Source of the DNA: Nipponacmea schrenckii
Lineage: Eukaryota; Mollusca; Gastropoda; Lottiidae
DNA length: 64,000 nucleotides
Direction of reading: 5' to 3'
Assembly (NCBI GenBank): GCA_030562195.1
Contig: JAUJPP010000005.1
Location: 12,954,826 to 13,018,825 of the forward strand
How positions within the stretch are numbered: position 1 is the stretch's first letter; each line of letters opens with the position of its first letter. The notes under the pieces are model-generated. The model did not search any database and was not told the DNA's origin. It saw only the letters and a program-made list of their open reading frames with translations. Shown here in pieces: positions 29,210-41,395 of this stretch. A program made the translations under genes and the position numbers.

Positions 29210-29425
29210 AAAGAGAATATGTGCTGACAAAACAGACTATAACGCATCTGATAGACAAGTTTCAGGAGGCTGGGAGTGTCGGAAATAATGAACAGCACTG
29301 TGACCTTTATTATTATCAGCTCGTTTCCAGACAATTTCAACATGCACGTAGCGGCCGTAATTCAACAGCGAGGAGTGTAGATAGAGTACATTATCAATTA
29401 TTGAAAAAAAAAACACGTAAAAGGT
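29210..29425 (+). pseudogene. Remnant of a Tc1/mariner-like transposase N-terminal helix-turn-helix
   Basis: VLTKQTITHLIDKFQEAGSV, then after about 23 unrelated codons RSGRNSTARSVDRVHYQLLK. This resembles the DNA-binding start of mariner-type transposases (T-I-x-x-L-x-x-K-F-x-E-x-GSV ... RSGRP-x-x-x-R ... V). The middle is replaced, and no DDE catalytic domain follows; MITE family 3 begins at 29490. Plainly dead. Family assignment is from motif memory. Confidence 0.5.
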
Positions 29426-29489
29426 TTTCGATTTTTACAAATTTTGCAGAGATAAATGGTCATCATTATGGTTGGAACAACTTATTTAA

Positions 29490-29957
29490 AGGGGCACAAT
29501 CTTGATTTTTAGTGGTCGTTTTGGGCCTTTGTTACATTTAAACAGTCCTCAGAAATACTCAAGCTCTAAGAAAATCGCAAAATACCTTGAAATATATCTA
29601 AAAAAATTCACTTTTTATTTTTTTTCCGTGCTGTACGCGGCTGGTCTTCAGTCAGTCTGAAAATTGTGTGTCCTGTTGACAACGTCTACAATTGTTATTA
29701 CATTTACTTTCTTTTTGTTTTATCAGTGTGGGCCTGCGCAGTAGTCTATAACTCTTTGATTTTCCAATATGGCGGGATGTTCATAATATCTTAAGACATT
29801 ATGATTTTCAAACACGGATAAATATGTATACCCATGGATTTGAAGGCTCAAATTTCAAAGGTAAGCTTTGTAGACTATGTCTGATTAGCTCAACAAAAGA
29901 TTTCATGTGTTTGAGGCTGTCGGATGATTGTCCGAAACAAATCAAGCCTGTGCCCCT
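29490..29957 (+). mobile_element. MITE family 3, copy 1, 468 bp, TTAA-flanked
   Basis: Ends AGGGGCACAATCTTGATTTT and AAATCAAGCCTGTGCCCCT are inverted; TTAA at 29486-29489 and 29958-29961. Matches the 490-bp copy at 32371-32860 in reverse orientation over its whole length with scattered substitutions and small indels. Confidence 0.88.
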
Positions 29958-29961
29958 TTAA

Positions 29962-31565
29962 GATATTTCCAAAATTTCTTCACTGTGTCAAAAATGGATA
30001 TCTAGAAAGAATATTTTATGATCAACCCTTTGCTAATTAAAGCACTCGACACCATGCAGGGGACATTGAATGCAGTTTGTTCCCTTTCACTGATGTATTT
30101 TTGGTCCTTTGCTGTAATATATTCAGGAATTGAACCAAATTGTTTTATTACTGTTACTAGTATGTTAAACTATTTAATATCTACAACTCAAACATTAACA
30201 AATTTTATCTTGTTCAATCATTCTGTTTATTTTAAAGCATAATTTCTTATGTTTTTCCCCTAATACATTTGTGCCATTTAATTGAAAAACACACAAGGAG
30301 TCTGGTTTACAGAAAAAGTGTTTTTATTTTCTGTAACCAGAGTTTGAGAACTATTTTCTTTTTTATTAATATTAACATAAAATGTTGTATTTAGTCAGTC
30401 CCATATTTCAATTTAAATGTACTGTAATTCTGCTGTCAAAGTTTATGAATAAATTCATATAATAGAAAGAATGCAGTAACACCTGCCTTTCATAACAAAA
30501 CAACCTTAAATCAATTTCTCATAATACTATCTCATTTATAAAATGCATCACAATTCTATAATAATTTGCCATTAAGGCAGTGTGTGTGTGCAGACTATAA
30601 CCTGAAGCTATCTATTCTTAATGCATGTGTGCAGTATTGACACCATTTGAATGGAGGTCAGAATAAAGTGTAGAATAAGCTGAAGAAATCAATGATTGCA
30701 TGTACAGTACAACTATAGATTTAGAGATCTTGTATTGACTCGATGTTTACTGTAGGAAATCAATGAAAACTTTATATCTCATTGTACATCCCATCTCCAA
30801 TATGGGTTTTGACATGGTCTGTTAAATCTGTAATAAGAAAACCCTCTATACTCCATTTTGTGAACAAGCGTTTACAAAAATAATTTGATTTGATGTGCTG
30901 TGTTTTCCCAAAACCAAGTTATTTTGGAAAAAATAAGCTATGAATACATAAATTCCCTCACTTGTTCCAAGTCAACCATTTTTTAATACATCATAGTGCG
31001 CGAACCAAAGCCTAATCTTTTTGAAACACCTGATGGTACTTCTTTTTGGAGAGTCCTCTACTATACAACTCTTACTACCGATTGTGTCATGAATTGAACG
31101 AGATTTTGATTAACAGAATTAACTTGCTTGTACAGATTATTATTACATCAGGCCTATGTTCCTATCTGACTGTACAAATTGAACAAAGAGTCAGTATAGT
31201 TATCTGGAATCAATATTAACAATCTGCCTAGCACTTTCTATTGAATTATTCAATAATGAAAATACCATTATCAAATATTCAGGATATTCTCAAAGAAAAA
31301 AATGATAATTATCTCCCTTTTCAGCGTTATAATTAAATCTAAATCAATATAGGAGTTTTAGAAAATTAAAATAATTCATAAATTGTAGTACATGTTGAAA
31401 CGCTCCGTCAAGCGCTAAAATTGAATTTTCAAATTACATTACCCGGTAATTATTGTTACAGCAATAGTTAACATTTCCTCTATGTTCATATTATCAGTTT
31501 CCAAATACTTTGCTTTTTAAGTTAATTAATAAAGATGAAGGTATATGACTGCATTTTGTAACCAA
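29962..31565. other. No gene recognised
   Basis: AT-rich stretch between two repeats; a plus-strand 74-codon frame at 30018 has no recognisable features. Confidence 0.6.
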
Positions 31566-33075
31566 CAGTAGCTTTACTTTCCTCCCTCTAGTTCAACCAG
31601 CTGTTAATCTACAGTTACCTTAAAGTGTGATTACTGTAACTTTACTTTCCTCCCTCTAGTTCAACCAGCTGTTAATCTACAGTTATCTTACAGTGTGATT
31701 ACTGTAACTTTACTTTCCTCCCTCTAGTTCAACCAGCTGTTAATCTACAGTTACCTTAAAGTGTGATTACTATAACTTTACTTTCCTACCTCTAGTTCAA
31801 CCAGCTGTTAATCTACAGTTACCTTAAAGTGTGATTACTGTAAGTTTACTTTCCTCCCTCTAGTTCAACCAGCTGTTAATCTACAGTTATCTTACAGTGT
31901 GATTACTGTAGCTTTCCTTTCCTCGCTCTACTTCAACCAGCTGTTAATCTACAGTTATCTTACAGTGTGATTACTGTAGCTTTACTTTCCTCCCTCTAGT
32001 TCAACCAGCTGTTAATCTACAGTTATCTTACAGTGTGATTACTGTAACTTTACTTTCCTCGCTCTAGTTCAACCAGCTGTTAATCTACAGTTATCTTACA
32101 GTGTGATTACTGTAACTTTACTTTCCTCCCTCTAGTTCAACCAGCTGTTAATCTATAGTTATCTTACAGTGTGATTGCTGTAGCTTTACTTTCCTCCCTC
32201 TAGTTCAACAAGCTGTTAATCTACAGTTATCTTACAGTGTGATTACTGTAGCTTTACTTTCCTCCCTCTAGTTCAACCAGCTGTTTATCTACAGTTATCT
32301 TACAGTGTGATTACTGTAGCTTCACTTTCCTTGCTCTAGTCAACCAGCTGTTAATCTACAGTTACCTTAAAGGAGCCAAGGCTTTATTTGTTTCGGACAA
32401 TCATCCGACAGCCTCAAACACATGAAATCTTTTGGTTAGCTAATCAGAAATAGTCTACAGAGCTTACCTTTGAAAATTGAGCCTTCAAATCCATGTGTAT
32501 CCATAATTATCCGTGTTTGAAAAATCATAATGGCTTAAGAAATTACGAACGTCCCGCCATATTGGAAAATGGTTCATCTTGATAATCAAAGAGTTATCCT
32601 TCCCGTCGTGCAATAACCGTCATCTATATAAATAGACTACAACGCATTTTCAATTGTAGACTTTGTCAACAGGACACACAATTTTCAGACTGACTGGAGA
32701 CGAGCCGCGTACAGCACGAAAAAAAAATGAAAAGTGAAATTTTTTGTTTGAGGTATATTTCAAGGTATTTTGCGATTTTCTTAGAGCTTGAGTATTTCTG
32801 AGGACTGTTTAAATGTAACAAAGGCCCAAAACGACCCCTAAAAATCAAGCCTGGGCCCCTTTAAAGTGTGATTACTGTAGCTTTACTTTCTTCACTCTAG
32901 TTAAACCAGCTGTTAATCTACAGTTACCTTACACTACAGTGTGATTACTTTAGCTTTACTTTCTTCAATCTAGTTCAACCAGCTGTTAATCTACAGTTAT
33001 CTTACAGTGTGATTACTGTAGCTTTACTTTCCTCGCTCTAGTTCAACCAGCTGTTAATCTACGGTAATCATACTT
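31566..33075. repeat. Satellite, 68-bp unit, about 15 copies, split by a MITE
   Basis: Unit contains TTTACTTTCCTCCCTCTAGT, CAACCAGCTGTTAATCTACA and GTGTGATTACTGTA. About 12 units lie at 31566-32366 and three more at 32865-33075. Variants (ACCTTAAAG versus ATCTTACAG) alternate between units. After 33058 a partly inverted piece (TACGGTAATCATACTTTAAG) appears. Confidence 0.93.
32371..32860 (-). mobile_element. MITE family 3, copy 2, 490 bp, inserted in the 68-bp satellite
   Basis: Inverse orientation relative to copy 1. The insertion fell exactly in the TTAA of a satellite unit (CAGTTACCTTAAAGTGTGAT in empty units), leaving TTAA at 32367-32370 and 32861-32864. This proves the target duplication directly. 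Confidence 0.92.
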
Positions 33076-35000
33076 TAAGGTAACTGTAGTTTTACTTTCA
33101 CAAGCTTATTATCAGTGTTATAATTACTGTAGATTTTCTTACTCAACCAGCTGTTAAATCCAGCACCACTGGTCAGGTTTTCTACAAATTATGCTCAAGT
33201 GCCAAAGTGAACATGTGCCTATATGTCCTAAAATACTGTGTCTAATTGACCTGTGCTAAAATAAAATAAATCATTTTAAATTAAGTACGTATTGTGATCC
33301 ATGCAGATAGCTGTATTTCTTAAAATCTGGTTTTTATTTACATTCACATTATGGAGAATAATGCTCCAGGTATCTAAGTAACTCATTTCATTAAAATAAC
33401 TCACAGTTTTAATCTAAATTCTACTTAATCCTGAATGTAACAGTTCTTCTATCAAATCTTTGGCAGACACTAAGTAGATTAAATATGGAGATAAACTATA
33501 ACACATCTAATAATTCCAACTTAATAAATATCAGTAGAATCCAGACTGCACACTTAAACCAATTTCACACAGAACACACATACTACAAAATCCTTGTTCC
33601 TTAATCCTTATAAATTCCAACCATGTCTGGTAAAAGAAACAACGGTTCTAGAATAATAATTCCTGACTACCTGGAGATTGTATAGAGTTGTATGACGAAT
33701 CAGAATGTCAGTAGGTGGCAGTTAGAATGACGACAGTATTGTCTTATATTGATTAATTCCAACTACAATGCCATGGTAATTTTAGTGCTGGCTTGGTGGT
33801 GTATACAGTGAAAGAATGAGTCATTTCTCTAGTGATTGACTGATATTCCAGTCATCTGTAGAGCTATTCTCTAAACATCTCATTCTTCCATTGACACCTT
33901 CACATCTCAATGCTCCACTGCTCACTTTCATATTGTCTTATACTATCTCTTGTATAAATAGAACATACAATAATATCGCTATATGAAGTTTAGAAAACCT
34001 CTTGACAATTGCTTTATCAATTTCAGGGACACTTATATCAACAATTTACACCATTTTAATTTTAATTCAGTGCTATCGCAAAAGCTTCTATGAGTCCCTT
34101 CGCAAATCAATGCTATCAGTGCCATCTAGTTTTAGAACATTTCATTACACTCACCTAAATATTAATATTTTTATTAGATAATAAAGACTGAACAAAGGAA
34201 ATACTAGAAGCAAATTTCAGTCCAAAGATATTGGGGTGCAATACTGAAAGGAAGGCTAGTGAGGACAAGGATTAAAGGGGAATTAAAAGTGTTCTGTATG
34301 TTGATATTTTATAACTTTTTATGTTAAAAACTATACACATAAATCTAGAATATTGTGTATCTGACAGTTTAACTTGTTAATGCCAAAACTACTTTACAAA
34401 ACGTTTTTAGTTCGTTCAAACTTGTAGGTGTGAGGTGAGAAAACTACTAAATGGATATTATTAACTGCTGGATAAACAATAAGAGTTCAGTTTAATCATA
34501 GATAATAAAGATAATTCATATTATTCTGCATATTTTTGATCATTAAAATGTTGCATACTGCCACTTTTAACTTTACAAGGCAAAATAAGGTTCAATTTTT
34601 ATATTATTTTTTTTTTTTACAAACATCGTCGTTGCTTTTGGCATTACCGTCAAATTTTCAAAAAAACATTGATCAATATTTAATAAACTGGAGAGGAAAT
34701 TTAATAACAGTAAACAATAGAATAAACAGTAAGTAAATATAGATTGATAATAAACAATATATTATATTGATTAATAACATTACAAACCTCAATCAATTCA
34801 TTTCATATAAAAGTATTTGTTAATAGTCAAAATATTTGGGGAAAAGTATACTACCTCTTAAGATGATCCAAAAAGTTTTTAAACTTGGCCAAAATGAGTC
34901 TTTGTTCATTAGTCAGTTTTCATGGATAAGTACTGTGATATATGGAGATTATATTTAGTCATGGCACCTGAGAAGTTAATTTGATGAGGTAGTTTTCCTT
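33076..35000. other. No gene recognised
   Basis: Nothing beyond short low-complexity tracts. Confidence 0.55.
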
Positions 35001-35093
35001 TCCAGACGAGACCAGCTGAATGGGTGGATAATCTGGGTTAAAATCAATGCCAAGAGGTTTGGGCAAGGACCAGCTGGTAGAAAAGATCCTTAA
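35001..35093 (+). mobile_element. Dispersed repeat family A, copy 3 (opposite strand)
   Basis: CAATGCCAAGAGGTTTGGGC and AAGGACCAGCTGGTAGAAAA are the reverse complement of the core of the other copies; the ends are truncated. Confidence 0.72.
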
Positions 35094-38000
35094 CTTTGAA
35101 CGCAATTTCTGTCTTTAAAATATCAAAACACAAAAAACTAATCTATGGTGGGATTTTTGCAAGCTATTAACTTCTTTTTCATATAAATTCATCTCTTTTT
35201 TACAAAATAGAGTTGAGAAAAGATTTGTATGAAGTCCTCTCAAGTAAAATGGCATCAGGACTATTCAGGCCACCAAACCACACTGAGCCACCTAAACATC
35301 TCAGCACAGACTAAAAGGAAACAAATGACCATGAACAACATATACATGATAAATTATGTATAACAAACAATGAACACAATACTTCAATATTCCAATATGT
35401 TGTGATGTAAATAATTTATTCATAATGACACTGTAGATATGAGAGTTGCAACAGATGGTGATGAAATGAACAGAATGGTAAATACAACTACATTCCAATG
35501 AAACGGCAGAATCACAAGCTTTTTCAAAAAGAGAAAATAACATGTAAAGCTTCTTTTCTGCTGATTGAGCTTAAGATGCTAAACCTAACACTGGGGTAAC
35601 ACATTAATTAAAAGCAGCTATTTCAGGTGCAGATTGTATCAAAGAAATAAATATCAATATATACAGATAAAGTACAAAATAAGATTTAATAACAAAATTT
35701 CAATGAAAAAAAAAATTTGAGCTAATTGGTTAATGAAGCATTCAGTACTAGATTTAATGTGATAAATATAACACTGCCCTTATCTTTATATATGTCTACA
35801 TGATGTATTGTGTTGATAATTTATAGACCAGTATGATATCAGATATATAGAAGAATGATATTGTGTAACAGATGGGAATATTAATTTCAATATGATATAT
35901 AATTAATTGTTTCCATCTAATGACTTGATCTAAATGACTAAATGGAGTGTTAAATTGTGTTATGGTCAAAAACAAATGTGAAAAATATTTTGCTTTTTTA
36001 CAAATGTACCCGTTTACACCAACAATATAATAACTTGTGCTCTGTGTTTACACTACAACAATTTATCAAGACCGTTCCGTTCCGAGACTGCCTCTTTGAT
36101 GTGGGCCAGAATTGGAACCTTTCTGTGAAGGCGTTTACATTACACAAAATCCATCCATGTCGTTCTGAGTACTGTTCTTATAACACCTTCATTTTGTAGT
36201 GTAAACAGAGTTACAATGACAATAAATCCATGTTTTTTCTTGTTCACAAACTGATACAGTAATTAATGATGGTCTTTAGATTTTACAATATTATTTAGAA
36301 CATTATTTGGTAAATAAAAAATTGACATATTTCTTTTTTAATGAATTGGAAAGGTAGATTCAAAATAGTACTAGTTAAGAAACATCAACACTATGTTATT
36401 CTAAGTTTGATAAGAAACACAATTCTCTCTCAGAAATGTCAACCAAATGTTTGCTGAAAATTGGTCTCTGTTACAAAACAAAATTATAAGTGGTAACAAA
36501 TATATGCTCATGCTTATAATTTTATCATACAACTTTAAGATATTCTTAGAACACTAGTTTGAAGATGGTATTCTACTTTGATTTACCAGTACTGAATGCG
36601 CAAAGACATTATATAGGTATACTGCTGATCTGTTGGTATATAATTCATTTAATCTGGAAACTAAATTTAGAACTCTTATAGCCTATTTCAACATTCCATT
36701 CTATTCTTGGCATGTTTCCTCTGACAAATCTACAACTGTGTATGTTATAGTAAAATATACTGTTTACAGGATATGACTGGGTGTTGAGAAGTTTAAAATT
36801 ATTGCTATCAATATTATACAACAAGCAAACCACATGTTTCCAGTTTGATTTTGATTAACCATAATTTCTTACTCAGTAGAGCAAATATTAAAATATTGAT
36901 GTATTAAACTGCACTTTGAAAATACAGTCTCAAACTCAAATGTGTTCTAGTGTAGTGTTAAAAATCAACCACTATAACACTGAAGATGTAAATGTGTTCA
37001 GACTTACACTGTATTACTTTATATTTATATTGTAAATCTTTCCAGAGGCGTTTTCACTGAGAATTATGAAGAAAGGCTAGCTTTAAGGCCAGCTTTATTG
37101 CCGAAGATGCCATGTTTCACTGAGTTTATTTGGTTCCTGAACCACTTTGGTCTAGATTAAAAAAGTGGCACATTATTGAAAGCTTGCGATGTACAAGACT
37201 ACCGCTGTTGGGCATATGACTGAAAAACTAGTACTTCTATATTGCCAACAAGAAAAGGCCAGCTTTAAAGCTAGCTTTCATTTGGCCCCCAATAAATTGC
37301 TGAAAACAAAAAGGAAGGTTTTCTGTTTTTCTGTTCCCAAACTGTAATGGTTAGGCAATTTAATGAGTGGAAACAGAAAAGCTTGCTTAAGGCTGTAAAC
37401 ACAGTGAATTTATTATCAAATTGATGTATACTGAAATTCATAGTCCTAGGCCTGTGCTTCTATAGGAGAGTATCTCTTGAAACACCTAACTTGGCTAAAC
37501 TGTATTTTCTAGTAAAGTATGTTTATTAAGACAGAAGAAAACACAAACTAGATGATATCTCTATTGTCCACTTAACAAACCATACTGACCACTTGAATCT
37601 AAGAATAATGAAAGTTATTATAACAAACCAGTGATAATACTGTAGTAAAGCCTAACCTAAACCTCTGGTCAATTATCACTATAATGCTACTTACAACTCC
37701 CTGACAATATTTCTATTGTTCTTTATAATCACTAGTGGCTTTACAGTTAATCAACTTTTCTTTTTATAGAAACACAAGGCTTCTGCCATACGAGACAGCT
37801 GATCAAAAATCAATCTGATTAAAGCCTATTGAGGCTAGGAATAAATCATGTCCGGTTTCAATAATTATTCCAGACTTGCAGGAAGAATAATTCTGAACAA
37901 TTCTTCAAGTCAACAAACGGAACCTAAAATTGTTGCTTGGAAGCTTATATGATTACCCTAGATCACCTTTGATCCCTAATCCAGGGGATCCTGCAATAAG

Positions 38001-38659
38001 TCACAGAAATTAGTTATGGCTGCAAAATATTTCAAAACCGGACATCCTAGTTACAATTTATACTTCAACAGACAATTTTTCAAAAGTCCCATGATACACT
38101 ACACAGAACTACCATACGACTTGACTGGTTAAAAACTCCCCATAGACCCAGTATTCTAGATCTCAGTATACTGACTGTTTAAAATCAATAATTCTGACAG
38201 TAGTCCTGTCATCATCACTGTTATAATACCAGTAATAATACACCATCTTTACACTGTCCAAAGTTATATTACAGAATCATCTAGCAAGGACTTGAACAAT
38301 GAAATCTATGATGTTTAGAGTAGATGATTGATGCTTGTCATATTATATATGATCTTTGAAGACCTCCAGATTTCATTCAGTGGTAAAGGTAAGGCTAAGA
38401 AAGGGCCATCTTGTGAAATTGAGTTGTTATCCTTGTAAAATATAGTTGTTTCTTTCTTATCATCACTCTTGACTCATACTCAATATATAACACAAATTAT
38501 ATAGTCACATTGAGTAACATTCTTTCTGACCAAAATACAGAATAAATATCAGATCAGATGAATCATGTCTAGATAGATTAAAATACCTAACACAGTTTCA
38601 AATTATTTCATTTCTTGTAAGACTAAAAGAGTTTTGTTATAATTTTACTAACTTTTCCT
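35094..38659. other. No gene recognised
   Basis: 3.5 kb with only scattered short open frames and no splice-supported coding pattern. Confidence 0.55.
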
Positions 38660-38960
38660 CGGCAGCTAATGGGCTATAGAAGATGGGCAATGCCTTGCAG
38701 TGTGGGATGAGGGCAATTTTGCCTGGACAGCATTAGCCTACTCTTTTTCAAAGGGATCTTTGTCAAGTGATTTTTTAATGTGCACAGCATTAGTTTTTGT
38801 CAGATCCGCACAACTAAACGCTTTATCTACTGACCTGCATCACTGATGTGGCGTTAAAAAATCTTTAATTTCATCTTAGCTTTTGCCAGGATTGAATTGA
38901 ACCCTAGACCCTTAAGTTGTCAAGCATATATCTTACTCACTGAGCAACTGCGGCTCCCAC
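38660..38960 (-). mobile_element. tRNA-derived SINE family B, copy 2
   Basis: On the minus strand the head has TTGCTCAGTGAGTAAG (A box) and AGGGTTCAATTC (B box) at 38878-38958, followed by a body that includes GCTGTGCACATTAAAAAATC and GATCCCTTTGAAAAAG, shared in outline with 22640-22846. Confidence 0.65.
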
Positions 38961-39592
38961 CAGTATTGCAAGTCAAAGGTCTCTTGGAACAACCCGTTAA
39001 AATTTCACCAAAAATTGAAAAAGTAAAATATATTTTTTCTGTAGAAAAACAACATAGTTCAATATTCCTCAGTCCTGCCATTATCAATAAATCTAAGATT
39101 TGTTAGTCATATTAGGAATGTGTCAGACAGTGTAAGATGTTAGTTTATAGGGTATTAAAGAATGGTGAGTAATGACAAGACATAGAATTATTGGGTCATT
39201 CCACTGATCAATAACTCTTCATACAACCTACTGGCTTATTGACAATCACTTCTTCTCTTTCAATAATCTATTTGCTAGTTGTCACTATCACCAACTGAGT
39301 GTTGCTTCTGAATCTCTAGAGTTTAAATATTTCTATCAATTTTCTATTCTAATTCCTCTAGTATCTCTACAGGGTTTCATCATTATCATTCATTCTACAT
39401 TGATGTCTATTTTAAAGACAAACACAGTACGATAGATAACTGACCAGACAAGGTAATATACACCCACTGGCAGCATTGAATTTAAATAATAAATCAGGCA
39501 ATAAGTCAAAAAACATTCAATGAAGGTTGTTATCAATGCCAATGCTCACACCTAGTTTCATCAAAATCCATAGAAAATTGTAGCTTCTATTG

Positions 39593-40589
39593 CAGGCCTC
39601 GAATTTTGATGCGAACGAAACGATCGTTCGCGTGTGTTTCGTTCGCGTGTTGGTTACGCAAATTCTAAATGGGCAGAACGAAAAATCGGTTACGTGAACT
39701 TTTGCCGTATAACGATAACAGTAAAACTGTCCCAAATCAGTTTTCAATCGGTAAAACGTGGCAGGATGTTAAACTATTTCATTTTCAATACACTACTAAT
39801 AAAAATTCCACATTGTTTTATGGCAGTAGTATTATCTAACACGGGATCATCGCGTGAACCAATCTTAGGAAGAAAAATTTATTATCCTCATTCCCGGGCC
39901 AATGTTAGGCCATGCATATGATTAATATTGTTTCTTTGTTATTGTAGTAGGGCCTATGTAATGTAACTTTCATCTCTATTTGATCGTTTTATATAGATTA
40001 AATTGATTTTATTGTTTCAATGACGTTTTGGTTTTACTCTCACTTATTAAATTCAACAAACAATAGCTACTAATTAAATGTTACCTTCAACAAAATATTA
40101 TTAATAAAAAAAAAAGTTACATATCAGCTAGTTGTGATTTTCCGGCGTAACTAAACATTTATTAACTATTAGCCAAGAGTCGATCTAGTACTGTTGCCAG
40201 GGAATCGGCCAGTTCAGTCACCTGTTAGAAAATGGCACAGCCAAATCGTAAACCAGAAAGTGTTACTGTTTAAGACTTTCAATAAATGGTCATTCAATAA
40301 AGATTTGAAAATTGTTGAAATCGGCGATGATGGAAATATTGAAAAACTGGAATGTAAAGTTTGTTCGACACACCTCTCAGATATCAGAAAGGAAGCCAAC
40401 AGACGTGGGATCAAGGGGGCAGTCATGTCCGGAATACAGAATTATGCCGATACCACTAAACGACGTAACCGATTCACGTAACCGATCGGTTTCGCGAACG
40501 TTTGAGTCCGAACCGAACTATCGGTTACGTGATGAAAATTACCGTCAATGATTTTTCGTTTACGCTGGGGAAGCAAATTTCGAGGCCTG
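39593..40589 (+). mobile_element. hAT-like DNA transposon remnant, 997 bp
   Basis: Termini CAGGCCTCGAATTTTG and (inverted) CAGGCCTCGAAATTTG, with TATTG repeated on both flanks as a possible 5-bp target duplication (hAT elements usually make 8). Both subterminal zones carry CGGTTACGTGA and GCGAACG motifs in both orientations, likely transposase-binding repeats. It is markedly richer in CpG than its surroundings. Contains a zinc-finger-like reading frame at 40194-40481. Confidence 0.72.
40194..40481 (+). pseudogene. BED/TTF-type zinc-finger fragment of a transposase-like protein
   Basis: 95 codons open, including FNKWSFNKDLKIVEIG, LECKVCSTHLSDIRKEANRR and GIKGAVMSGIQNYAD. The W ... C-x2-C followed by a basic, IKG-containing segment resembles the N-terminal DNA-binding domain of hAT-derived (ZNF862/C17orf113-like) proteins. 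No catalytic RNase H-like domain follows before the element ends, so it is a remnant or a captured domain. No His-x-x-x-His pair is visible within the open frame. Confidence 0.42.
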
Positions 40590-41246
40590 TATTGCACCTA
40601 CAATATAATTTTGATGCAAGGGCAATAACTCAAAAACAATTCATGTTTTAGATCCAACATAAAGCAGTATGAATCATGATGATTAATCTGTCAAGTTCCT
40701 ATTCAATACTTAGCAAATGTTCATTGAAAGTAATAAATCCCTAATCAATACCTGATCAATACTGGTGGAAATGATTCAAAATTAAAAATCAGTTGAAAAC
40801 TGCTGCTTCCATTGTGCTAATGAACACATTTTTAGCCAATGGCAATAAGTCATCAAATTCGAACTTGTCCAAGATCTCCTTGAAATTGGATCACACCAAA
40901 TTCAATTGAATAGGCTGAAAATATGATCACACCAAATTCAATTTCATAATCGATTAGTGGCATTGGCACCCTTTCAGCCACCGATAATCAATCATCGGCG
41001 ATAATCGTTACATCACTAATGTTGACTAGTATAATATCAAATTCCATTTTTAATTTCATAAATAAGCCTTAATTTTACCTACTATCTGCATGATAAAGAC
41101 TGATAATTATATCTATGTAGATATTTATAAACATAAAACAGTACCAATACCAAAGACAAGACAACAAAATAATATTGCAGGAAGTTTGTTATTCTAGCAA
41201 AATATTTCAACTAATAACTTTTATCTTCAACTCAAAAGAAAAAGCT

Positions 41247-41395
41247 ATATTTTACAAAGATAACAAATTAGGTTCACAAGTCCGCCGTGACAGGGATCCT
41301 TTCTACCAGCTGCTCCTTGTCCAAACCTCATGGCATTGATCTTTCCAGGATTATCCGTACCCATTACAGCTAGGTGGACTGGAATTGTGACCACA
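41247..41395 (-). mobile_element. Dispersed repeat family A, copy 4
   Basis: Contains AGTCCGCCGTGACAGGGATC, CTTTCTACCAGCTGCTCCTT and GGATTATCCGTACCCATTAC; one-base differences from copy 1. Confidence 0.75.

Noticed and set aside
32666..32848. Minus-strand 60-codon frame
   Set aside because: Lies wholly within MITE family 3; the same region of the other copy does not preserve a product.
39517..39747. Minus-strand 76-codon frame across the hAT-like element end
   Set aside because: Crosses the element boundary and has no family motif.
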